Part shown: one piece after another, positions 1 to 5,855 of the stretch
Numbering within the stretch: the stretch's first letter is position 1
How the letters are laid out: each line of letters opens with the position of its first letter
NCBI GenBank assembly: GCA_025363575.1
Contig: JANYDM010000023.1
Span: 1 to 20,550, forward strand
DNA: 20,550 nucleotides
DNA from: Betaproteobacteria bacterium
Lineage (GTDB): Bacteria > Pseudomonadota > Gammaproteobacteria > Burkholderiales > SG8-41
Reading direction: 5' to 3'
Notes under the pieces: generated by a model
What the model was told of the DNA's origin: nothing
What the model saw: only the letters and a program-made list of their open reading frames with translations
The model's database searches: none
Made by a program: the position numbers and the translations under genes

Positions 1-875
1 TCCGCATCGTCGTCGGCTATCCGGCGGGCGGCCCGACCGACATGATCGCGCGCACGGTCGCGCAGAAACTTACACCCGCGCTCGGCCAGCAAGTGCTCGT
101 CGACAACCGTCCCGGTGCGAGCGGGATGATAGGAGCAGAACTCGTGGCAAAGGCGCCGGCCGACGGCTACACGCTATTGACGGTGCCGATCACTTATGCG
201 GTCACGCCCAGTGTATATCCGAAAATGCCGTACGACGCGGAGAAAGACCTGGCGCCGGTCGCGCTCGTCGCCGCCGCGCCTTTCATACTCGTCGTGCATC
301 CGACGCTGCCGGTGAAGACCGTGAAGGACCTCATCGCGCTTGCGAAAACGCGGCCCGGCCAGATCAACTACGCATCAGCAAGCACTGGCGGGATGCCGCA
401 CCTCGCGGGCGAGCTCTTCAACATGATGGCTGGCGTCAAGCTCACGCACATTCCGTACAAGGGCGCCGCTCCGGCGACCATCGACCTGCTCGCAGGCCAG
501 GTATCGCTGATGTTCAATAACATGCTGTCCGCGATGCCGCATGTGAAATCCGGCAAGCTGCGCGCGATCGCGGTCACGAGCGCCAAACGCTCGAGTGCGG
601 TGCCCGGGCTGCCCACTGTCGCCGAAACTATCAAGGGATTCGAAGCCAGCGGTTGGTACGGCGCGTTTGCGCCCGCGGCGACACCGAAAGACATCATCGT
701 GAAGCTCAACGGCGAGATCAACAAACTGATGCGGCTGCCCGACGTCGCGCAGCGCCTCGCCGGCGACGGCGTCGAAGGCGTCGCCATGACGCCCGCGGAA
801 TTCGGCGCCTACCTGCACAGCGAAATCGTCAAGTGGGGCAAGGTCGTGAAGATTTCCGGAGCGACGGTGGATTGA
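1..875 (+). CDS. Bug/TctC-family tripartite tricarboxylate transporter substrate-binding protein, 5'-partial
   Basis: Periplasmic solute-binding protein of the Bug (TctC) family, which captures small carboxylates or similar compounds, usually for a TctAB-type importer or as an orphan receptor. The reading frame is open from base 3, and the first visible residues RIVVGYPAGGPTDM are the conserved first strand/ligand loop. The signal peptide and roughly the first 35-40 residues therefore lie outside the window. Further family hallmarks are VDNRPGASG, ADGYTLL, HIPYKGAAPA, LLAGQV, MPHVKSGKLRAIAV, LPTVAE, and a C-terminal WGKVVKISGA helix. The ATG at base 42 is internal to the domain and is not the real start. 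A second Bug gene follows on the same strand. No TctA or TctB membrane subunits are visible, so it may be an orphan receptor. The ligand cannot be read from sequence. Confidence 0.93.
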   Translation, partial: RIVVGYPAGGPTDMIARTVAQKLTPALGQQVLVDNRPGASGMIGAELVAKAPADGYTLLTVPITYAVTPSVYPKMPYDAEKDLAPVALVAAAPFILVVHPTLPVKTVKDLIALAKTRPGQINYASASTGGMPHLAGELFNMMAGVKLTHIPYKGAAPATIDLLAGQVSLMFNNMLSAMPHVKSGKLRAIAVTSAKRSSAVPGLPTVAETIKGFEASGWYGAFAPAATPKDIIVKLNGEINKLMRLPDVAQRLAGDGVEGVAMTPAEFGAYLHSEIVKWGKVVKISGATVD

Positions 876-889
876 AATACCAAAGCCAA

Positions 890-950
890 AATCTTTTTAG
901 CCGCAGATAAATTCTTTTTAATACCCCCTTGAGGGGTACGCAGATAAAAC
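890..950 (-). repeat. Interspersed ATCTGCG-type repeat, minus-oriented copy
   Basis: The segment holds AGCCGCAGATAA and ACGCAGATAAAACC separated by a T-rich stretch and a small C/G hairpin. Its reverse complement contains TTATCTGCGT and TTATCTGCGGCT, matching the plus-oriented copy at 1051-1092. The two copies form an imperfect inverted pair about 100-150 bp apart, on either side of the ATG at 961. This kind of A/T-plus-CTGCGG repeat is familiar between genes of environmental proteobacteria; its function is not known to me. Confidence 0.6.
922..938. repeat. Small CCCC-CTTGA-GGGG hairpin (copy C of hairpin repeat)
   Basis: TACCCC pairs perfectly with GGGGTA around the loop CTTGA. The core matches the CCCCTTGACGGG hairpins at 2037-2060 and 3779-3797. 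It lies inside the minus-oriented ATCTGCG repeat, as if it had landed there or were part of the same composite element. Confidence 0.45.
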
Positions 951-960
951 CAGGAAATAA

Positions 961-2025
961 ATGGCAATCGTACTGCATGAATTTACGTTCGCGTACATCG
1001 AAAACATTCGATCTGTAAAGAAAAACTTTCTCTGCGGACGGCCTTTGAACTTTCATCTGCGTTTATCCGCGGTTATCTGCGGCAAATTTTTATTTTTGCT
1101 TTGCGCATCCTCAAGCGCGTTCGCTGCCGACTACCCATCTCGTCCGATCAGGATCGTCGTCCCCTATCCCGCCGGCGGGCCGGTCGACATCACTGTGCGC
1201 GCAATCTCGCCGCGCTTGAGCGACGCATTCAAACATCCCGTCGTCATCGACAATCGCGGCGGCGCGGGCGGCACCCTAGGCGCCGATCTCGTCGCCAAGT
1301 CCGCGCCCGACGGTTATACGCTGCTCGCGTGCTCGACCGGCAACACGATCAACGCGACGCTGGTTTCGGGGCTGCCTTACGATTTCGTCCGCGACTTCAC
1401 ACCGGTGACGATGCTTGCGATCATCACGAGCCTGCTCGTCGTCCATCCCTCGGTGCCTGCGCGCTCGGTCGCCGAACTGATCGCGCTGGCGAAGGCGAAG
1501 CCCGGCGAGCTTTCGTATGCATCAACGGGCAACGGTACGCCGACTCATCTTGCCGCTGAATTATTCAAGAGCATGGCAGGCGTAAACATCGTCCACGTGC
1601 CGTACAAAGGCGGCGCGCCCGCCGCCGTCGATCTGCTCGCGGGACAGGTGCAGCTTTCGTTCATCAGCGCGCCTGCCGTCATGCCGCATGTGAAATCGGG
1701 ACGCCTGCGCGCGCTGGCCGTCACCAATGCGAAACGTTCGCAGCTGCTGCCGGGCCTGCCGACAGTCGCCGAATCGGGCCTGCCCGGCTATGAATCGGAA
1801 GGCTGGCATGGCCTCTGCGGTCCGGCGCGGCTGCCGGCGGCTATCGTCGATACGCTCTATCGCGAATCCGCCAGTGCGCTGCGTGCGCCTGAGGCCGCTG
1901 CGCTGCTCATAAACGGCGGCGCAGAGCCGGTCGGCATGCCGCCCGCGCAATTCGCGGCGCTGATCCGCGCGGATATTGCGAAGTGGGCAAAAGTCATCAA
2001 GGCCAACAGCGTGAAGGCAGATTGA
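961..2025 (+). CDS. Bug/TctC-family substrate-binding protein with repeat-derived N-terminus
   Basis: Second Bug-family periplasmic binding protein. The mature part starts near ADYPSRPIRIVVPYPAGG and carries all family marks: VIDNRGGAGG, APDGYTLL, HVPYKGGAPAAVDLLAGQV, MPHVKSGRLRALAV and LPTVAESGLPGYE. The export signal is recognisable (hydrophobic FLFLLCASSSAFA, cleavage after AFA), but the residues before it (LRLSAVICG) are encoded by an interspersed repeat at 1051-1092. Two starts compete. ATG 961 has AGGA five bases upstream and gives 354 residues, with an unusually long n-region of about 45 residues. TTG 1045 gives about 326 residues, the usual Bug length, but has no convincing ribosome site. 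Its identity with the gene before it is only family-level, so this looks like an older duplication or independent acquisition. The ligand is unknown. Confidence 0.9.
   Translation: MAIVLHEFTFAYIENIRSVKKNFLCGRPLNFHLRLSAVICGKFLFLLCASSSAFAADYPSRPIRIVVPYPAGGPVDITVRAISPRLSDAFKHPVVIDNRGGAGGTLGADLVAKSAPDGYTLLACSTGNTINATLVSGLPYDFVRDFTPVTMLAIITSLLVVHPSVPARSVAELIALAKAKPGELSYASTGNGTPTHLAAELFKSMAGVNIVHVPYKGGAPAAVDLLAGQVQLSFISAPAVMPHVKSGRLRALAVTNAKRSQLLPGLPTVAESGLPGYESEGWHGLCGPARLPAAIVDTLYRESASALRAPEAAALLINGGAEPVGMPPAQFAALIRADIAKWAKVIKANSVKAD
1051..1092 (+). repeat. Interspersed ATCTGCG-type repeat, plus-oriented copy, inside a signal peptide
   Basis: Contains TCATCTGCGTTTATCCGCGG and then TTATCTGCGGC, three CTGCG/CCGCG units in tandem followed by a T-rich run. 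It is read in frame by the Bug gene, giving HLRLSAVICGKFLF, which is part of the signal peptide. It is the inverted partner of 890-950. Confidence 0.6.
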
Positions 2026-2036
2026 TGCCGGACACG

Positions 2037-2092
2037 CCTTCCCCCTTGACGGGGGGAAGGAGAGATAAGCGCGCTGCGCTATAATTGCAAAA
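2037..2092. repeat. Hairpin repeat copy A (CCTTCCCCC-TTGACG-GGGGGAAGG)
   Basis: A perfect 9-bp stem (2037-2045 with 2052-2060) closes a TTGACG loop just after the Bug stop codon. Beyond the stem the shared tail GGAG, GCGCGCTG and TTGCAAAA reappears in copy B at 3779-3818. There is no U-run, so it is not a classic rho-independent terminator, though it could stabilise the 3' end of the Bug transcript. A TATAAT hexamer at 2080-2085 inside the element could act as a -10 box for the DUF35/thiolase pair, but I see no matching -35. Confidence 0.55.
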
Positions 2093-2156
2093 AACCGCAG
2101 CAAACCCGCACGACAATCCAGTAGCGCCTCCATCCGCAACACTCCAAGGGAGCATC

Positions 2157-2552
2157 ATGTCCGCAGATCTCACAAAAGCCTCGCCGCTCGGCACGTACGT
2201 CGAGTATTGCAAGAAAGGCGAACTCGCGTATCAAGTTTGCACCGACGACAACACACCCATATTCCACCCGCGCGCGGTCGCGCCGAAAACCGGCAGCGCC
2301 AATCTCGAATGGCGCGTCTCCAAAGGGCTGGGCACCGTCTACTCGACGACCGTCGTGCACGCGGGCAAGGATGTGCCGCCGTTCAACGTGGCACTCATCG
2401 ACATCGATGAAGGCTATCGCATGATGAGCCGCGTCGAAGGCATCGACCCGATGGCGGTGAAGATCGGCATGCGCGTGAAGGTCAAAATCAACCCGGGCGA
2501 TGAGAAGCAGCTCCCCTATCCCGTATTCACTCCCGCGGAGGGCGCGAAATGA
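2157..2552 (+). CDS. DUF35-type OB-fold protein (thiolase partner), zinc ribbon degenerate
   Basis: A 131-residue COG1545-type protein. Family members combine an N-terminal rubredoxin-like zinc ribbon with an OB fold and work as the accessory subunit of thiolase-like enzymes. Here the OB part is clear (WRVSKGLGTVYSTTVVH, PPFNVALIDIDEG, IGMRVKVKI). In the ribbon, only Cys28 occupies an expected ligand position (QVCTDDNTPIFHPR); the other three ligands are absent. The ATG at 2157 is chosen because AAGGGAG lies four bases upstream and the domain begins directly after it. The frame extends upstream without a start of similar quality. The stop overlaps the next gene in ATGA, so the two products are probably made in equal amounts and form a complex. 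Confidence 0.85.
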   Translation: MSADLTKASPLGTYVEYCKKGELAYQVCTDDNTPIFHPRAVAPKTGSANLEWRVSKGLGTVYSTTVVHAGKDVPPFNVALIDIDEGYRMMSRVEGIDPMAVKIGMRVKVKINPGDEKQLPYPVFTPAEGAK

Positions 2553-3703
2553 GCAGCAAGCGCGGAAGTGTTGCAGTCGTCGGCGCGGCCGAATCCGATC
2601 TGGGCCTGGTAGCGCCGCACACGAGTCCGGTCGACCTGATGGCGCAGGCCACCATGCGCGCGCTCGATGATGCCGGCCTTAAATTGTCCGACGTCGACGG
2701 CCTGTTCGTCGCGGCTACGCAGGTGCGCATGGGCCCGATGGCGCTCGCCGATTACCTGCGCATCAAGCCGAAGTATTTCGACGGCACCATCATCGGCGGC
2801 TCGTCTTTCATGTCGCACGTGACGCATGCGCAGGCCGCGATCGAAGCGGGCTTGTGCGAAGTCGCCGTCATCGCCTACGGCAGCACGCAGCGCTCAGTCA
2901 GCCGCGCCGCCGCCAGCCCGCGCGAATACAATCACTACGAATCGCCCTACAAGCCCATCCTGCCGATCAGCGCGTACGCGCTCGCCGCCGCGCGCCACAT
3001 GCATCAGTACGGCACGACGGTCGAGCAGATCGCCGAAGTCGCGGTGTCGGCGCGCCAGTGGGCGCTGTTGAATCCCGTCGCATGGGAAAAAGAGCCGCTG
3101 ACCATAGAACAGGTCAGGAAAGCGCGCGTGGTGAGCTATCCGTTCACGGTGCGTGACTGCTGCCTCGTCGTCGACGGCGGCGGCGCCATCGTCATCACGT
3201 CCGCCGCCCGCGCCAGGACGCTCAAGAAAAAACCCGTCTACGTGCTCGGCACCGGCGACACGCTCAGCCATTTGAACATTTCGAGCATGCCCGACCTCAC
3301 CGTCACCGGCGCCAAAGAGTCCGGCGAGCAGGCGTTCAAGATGGCCGGCGTCAAGCAGTCCGACGTAAAAATGCTGTCGCTCTACGACGCGTTCACCATC
3401 ACGCCGATTCTTTTCACCGAAGATCTCGGCTTCTGCAAAAAAGGCGAAGGCGGACATTTCTTCGAAGGCGGCAAGACCGCGCCCGGCGGCAGCAATATCC
3501 CCGTCAACACCAGCGGCGGCGGGCTTTCGTACTGCCACCCCGGCATGTACGGCCTGCTCGTGATGATAGAAGCGGTGCGCCAGGTGCGCGGCGAATGCGG
3601 CAAGCGTCAGGTCAGGGACTGCGACGTTGCGCTCGCGCACGGGAATGGTGGAGTTCTATCCAGCCAGTGCACGGTGATCTTCGGCAGCCAGGCGACGGTG
3701 TAG
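2549..3703 (+). CDS. Thiolase-like protein of the SCP2/Ltp2 group, lacking the nucleophilic cysteine
   Basis: 384 residues, one thiolase fold. The usual active-site Cys position reads GGSSFMSHVTHA (residues 83-94), so it appears to be Ser. The C-terminal GHP motif is kept as YCHPGMYG, but the final Cys-Gly loop is replaced by HGNGGVLS. The block LYDAFTITPILFTEDLGFC-KKGEGG is typical of SCP2-type thiolases that pair with DUF35 proteins. Known relatives (Ltp2 with its DUF35 partner in actinobacterial steroid side-chain breakdown) act as retro-aldolases on beta-hydroxyacyl-CoA rather than as thiolases. I infer a CoA-thioester aldolase or similar role; the substrate is unknown. It is translationally coupled to the DUF35 gene and followed by a strong terminator, so the pair ends its operon. 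Confidence 0.87.
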   Translation: MSSKRGSVAVVGAAESDLGLVAPHTSPVDLMAQATMRALDDAGLKLSDVDGLFVAATQVRMGPMALADYLRIKPKYFDGTIIGGSSFMSHVTHAQAAIEAGLCEVAVIAYGSTQRSVSRAAASPREYNHYESPYKPILPISAYALAAARHMHQYGTTVEQIAEVAVSARQWALLNPVAWEKEPLTIEQVRKARVVSYPFTVRDCCLVVDGGGAIVITSAARARTLKKKPVYVLGTGDTLSHLNISSMPDLTVTGAKESGEQAFKMAGVKQSDVKMLSLYDAFTITPILFTEDLGFCKKGEGGHFFEGGKTAPGGSNIPVNTSGGGLSYCHPGMYGLLVMIEAVRQVRGECGKRQVRDCDVALAHGNGGVLSSQCTVIFGSQATV

Positions 3704-3725
3704 CCTGAATCGTCAGCTTCAAATA

Positions 3726-3751
3726 AAAAGCCCCGCAATCGCGGGGCTTTT
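3726..3751 (+). terminator. Rho-independent terminator after the thiolase gene
   Basis: AAAAGCCCCGC, loop AATC, GCGGGGCTTTT followed by more T residues. The perfect 11-bp stem with flanking A and T runs makes it likely to work in both directions. It lies 22 bp past the thiolase stop codon. Confidence 0.92.
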
Positions 3752-3778
3752 TTATTGACCCTTCACAGCTGATTTTCC

Positions 3779-3818
3779 CTCCCCTTGACGGGAGAGGAGC
3801 GCGCTGGATTTGCAAAAG
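3779..3818. repeat. Hairpin repeat copy B
   Basis: CTCCC, loop CTTGAC, GGGAG, then GGAGCGCGCTGG and TTTGCAAAAGCC. The core and tail match copy A at 2037-2092 with small gaps. It lies between the terminator and the promoter of the antitoxin/zeta module. Confidence 0.5.
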
Positions 3819-3825
3819 CCAATAA

Positions 3826-3858
3826 TGGACAAAATGTCTATTTTGACTATAATAGACA
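3826..3858 (+). promoter_or_regulatory. Promoter and operator of the Phd/zeta module
   Basis: TGGACA (3826-3831), 16 bp, then a perfect TATAAT (3848-3853) gives a strong sigma-70 type promoter. An inverted repeat TGTCTATT (3835-3842) / AATAGACA (3851-3858) lies across the spacer and -10 box, where a bound antitoxin would block transcription. The predicted start leaves a leader of only about 20 bases. Confidence 0.75.
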
Positions 3859-3879
3859 AAACATGACCGAACGCCCCCC

Positions 3880-4260
3880 ATGCTGACCCGTGCCAGGCTC
3901 GTCTACCGCAACAGCCGCGGCGAATTCGTCGAGCCGCCCGATGTCGCCGCCACGCGGCTCAAAAGCGAATGCGGCACCGTGCTCGACGAGGCGATGCAGC
4001 GCGGCGCCGTGGTCATCACGCGCCACGACACGCCCAAGGCGGTGCTGGTGTCCTATGAAGAATTCCAGGCGCTGGTGCGCGAGCAGTCGCCCAGCCTGAG
4101 CGAATTGCGCGCCGAGTACGACGTCCTGCTCGCGCGCATGCAGAAGCCGGCGGCGAAGGCGGCCATGGCCGCGGCTTTCGACGCCGCGCCCGCGCAGATC
4201 GGACGCGCCGCGAATAAAGCAGCGCAAGCAGCGGCCCAGGCTGCCCGCAAGCGCCGCTGA
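3880..4260 (+). CDS. Type II antitoxin, Phd/YefM family, with Ala-rich tail
   Basis: 126 residues. The Phd/YefM DNA-binding fold spans roughly residues 20-70, ending in the diagnostic GAVVITRHDTPKAVLVSYEE. A short VYRNSRGEFVEPPD leader precedes it. The tail from about residue 90 is almost entirely Ala with Lys/Arg/Gln, an unusual helical and probably flexible segment likely to wrap the toxin. There is no Shine-Dalgarno before ATG 3880. A seven-codon reading frame (ATG 3863 to TGA 3886) overlaps the start and could affect translation. The toxin gene begins 18 bp downstream. The palindrome over its -10 box suggests self-repression. Confidence 0.85.
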   Translation: MLTRARLVYRNSRGEFVEPPDVAATRLKSECGTVLDEAMQRGAVVITRHDTPKAVLVSYEEFQALVREQSPSLSELRAEYDVLLARMQKPAAKAAMAAAFDAAPAQIGRAANKAAQAAAQAARKRR

Positions 4261-4278
4261 CCCTTTGCTATTTCCGTT

Positions 4279-4923
4279 ATGAGCGTCGCCGCGCCGCCGC
4301 GCATTTACGTGCTCGCCGGCGTCAACGGCGCGGGCAAGAGCAGCCTCGGCGGCGCTGCGTTCCGCGCGCACGGCGGCGACTACTACAACCCCGACGAAGC
4401 AGCGCGCCGCATCATCAAGGAGAATTCCCGCCTGAAGCAGGCCGAGGCCAACAGCCGCGCCTGGCACGCCGGGCGCCTGCTGCTCGAGCAGGCCATCGCG
4501 AGGCGCCTTGATTTCGCGTTCGAGACCACGCTGGGCGCGGGCACCATCCCGCGCCTGCTCGCCGACGCCGCGGCGCAGGGCATCGAAGTGCGCGTCTGGT
4601 ACGCAGGCCTCGCCACGACCGAGCTGCACATCGCGCGCGTGCGCGCCCGCGTGAAGCGCGGCGGCCACGACATCCCCGGGGGCACGATACGCCGCCGCTT
4701 CGAGCACAGCCGCCTCAACCTGAGCCGGCTGCTGCCGCTGCTGACGGCGCTGCGCGTCTACGACAACAGCGCGCCCGCCGATCCCGCCGCCGGCAAAACC
4801 CCGGCGCCCCTGCTCGTCCTGCACATGGAGCGCGGCTGGATCATGCATCCGCGCAAAATGCCGCCGGCGCCCGAGTGGGCAAAACCGATCGTCGCAGCGG
4901 CGATGAAGCTCAGATCGAAATAA
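4279..4923 (+). CDS. Zeta-toxin-like P-loop kinase
   Basis: 214 residues. Walker A GVNGAGKSS is at residues 14-22, YNPDEAARRI (Asp39 in the usual catalytic/base region) at 36-45, and FETTLG at 81-86. A basic lid RVRARVKRGGHDIP at 120-133 is followed by RRRFEHSR. This is the pattern of the zeta-toxin/UDP-N-acetylglucosamine kinase group, whose known members poison peptidoglycan synthesis by phosphorylating UDP-sugars. Pairing with a Phd-fold antitoxin rather than the classical epsilon protein is common for chromosomal copies. No Shine-Dalgarno is evident, so translation probably depends on the antitoxin message. It is convergent with the phosphatase gene ending at 4972. The substrate is inferred from family only. 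Confidence 0.85.
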   Translation: MSVAAPPRIYVLAGVNGAGKSSLGGAAFRAHGGDYYNPDEAARRIIKENSRLKQAEANSRAWHAGRLLLEQAIARRLDFAFETTLGAGTIPRLLADAAAQGIEVRVWYAGLATTELHIARVRARVKRGGHDIPGGTIRRRFEHSRLNLSRLLPLLTALRVYDNSAPADPAAGKTPAPLLVLHMERGWIMHPRKMPPAPEWAKPIVAAAMKLRSK

Positions 4924-4971
4924 CTTTGCCGCCGTCCGCCGCCTTCATCCCGAATCGCGACTGCTCAATCT

Positions 4972-5754
4972 TCAATCCTGCCTTGCCAGCCATGCCGGCA
5001 GCGCGACTATCGAATCGATCACCGCATCGGGCACGATGCCTGATTGATCGAGCGCGGACTGGCGGAATTTTCCCGTGCGCACGAGGACGCCTGCGAGGCC
5101 CGCATCCTGCGCGCCCTGCACGTCGGCTTCGATGTCGTCGCCGACCATCACTGCGTCGGCCGTGCTGGTGCCGAGCCCGGCGAGCGCTTCTTCGAAGTAC
5201 GCGCGCGCGGGCTTGCCAATGACCGTCGCATGCGCGCCTGTCGCCTGCTCGAGCGCGAGGATGTAGGGGCCGGCGTCCATCGTCAACCCATCCGCGGTCT
5301 GCCAGTAGAGATTGCGGTGCATCGCGATCAGCGGCGCGCCGCCCTGCAGCAGCCGGAACGCATGGTTGAGCGCGTCGTGGCTGAATTCGATGCCGGCGCC
5401 GCCGATGACGACGACGTCGGCGGGCTCGCCCTGCCCCGTAAGTGCGATGCCTTCGAAATCGGACTCGACGTCGCCGCTCGTGAGCAGGTAGCAGCGCTTG
5501 CCGGGATATTCGCGGCGCAAACAGGCGGCCGTTGCCGCCGGCGCGGTGAGGATTTCCCCCGCTGGAATTTCAAAACCGGCCGCGAGCAGGGTCTCGCTCA
5601 ACACGGCGCGCGAGCGCGAGGTGGTGTTGGTGATGAAGCGCAATGGGTAGCCCGCGGCGCGCAATTCCGCGACCGCCGCAACCGCTCCGGGCAAAGCCCG
5701 CCACGACACGGTGAGAACGCCGTCGATATCCAGAAGTACGGCCTGATAGGCCAT
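4972..5754 (-). CDS. HAD-IIA family hydrolase (NagD/LHPP-like phosphatase)
   Basis: 260 residues from the chosen ATG. Motif I is LLDIDGVL (Asp9, Asp11), motif II FITNTTSR (Thr42), the C2-type cap spans about 80-175, motif III is Lys181 in IGKP, and motif IV is GDDIEAD (Asp206, Asp207). This is a complete subclass IIA HAD phosphatase like NagD, PGP or LHPP; such enzymes remove phosphate from small cytoplasmic metabolites. An ATG at 5787 would add 11 residues ahead of the domain, so 5754 is preferred because the fold starts at MAYQAVLLDIDG. It lies 101 bp downstream of the ABC permease on the same strand and may be the last gene of that operon, hinting at a phosphorylated import substrate. That link is only inference. 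Confidence 0.88.
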   Translation of the reverse strand: MAYQAVLLDIDGVLTVSWRALPGAVAAVAELRAAGYPLRFITNTTSRSRAVLSETLLAAGFEIPAGEILTAPAATAACLRREYPGKRCYLLTSGDVESDFEGIALTGQGEPADVVVIGGAGIEFSHDALNHAFRLLQGGAPLIAMHRNLYWQTADGLTMDAGPYILALEQATGAHATVIGKPARAYFEEALAGLGTSTADAVMVGDDIEADVQGAQDAGLAGVLVRTGKFRQSALDQSGIVPDAVIDSIVALPAWLARQD

Positions 5755-5855
5755 CGGTTGCTTTGCTGTGAATTGCCGATGCTGCAATACAGCAATTTAC
5801 CGCTGCCGGGGGTTGGCGTAAAGCGGACAAAGTCACGAAAAACCAGAGCGCTCTG

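Noticed and set aside
2894..3640. 248-codon minus-strand frame opposite the thiolase-like gene
   Set aside because: No domain; composition of a GC shadow; opposite a complete conserved protein.
3847..4848. 333-codon minus-strand open frame opposite the antitoxin and zeta genes
   Set aside because: It lies antisense to two well-supported genes, is rich in Arg/Ala/His as GC-rich shadows are, and has no recognisable domain.
5770..5815. TGCTG-CAATA-CAGCA hairpin between the permease and phosphatase genes as a terminator
   Set aside because: Five-base-pair stem without a T-run in the direction of transcription; too weak to claim.
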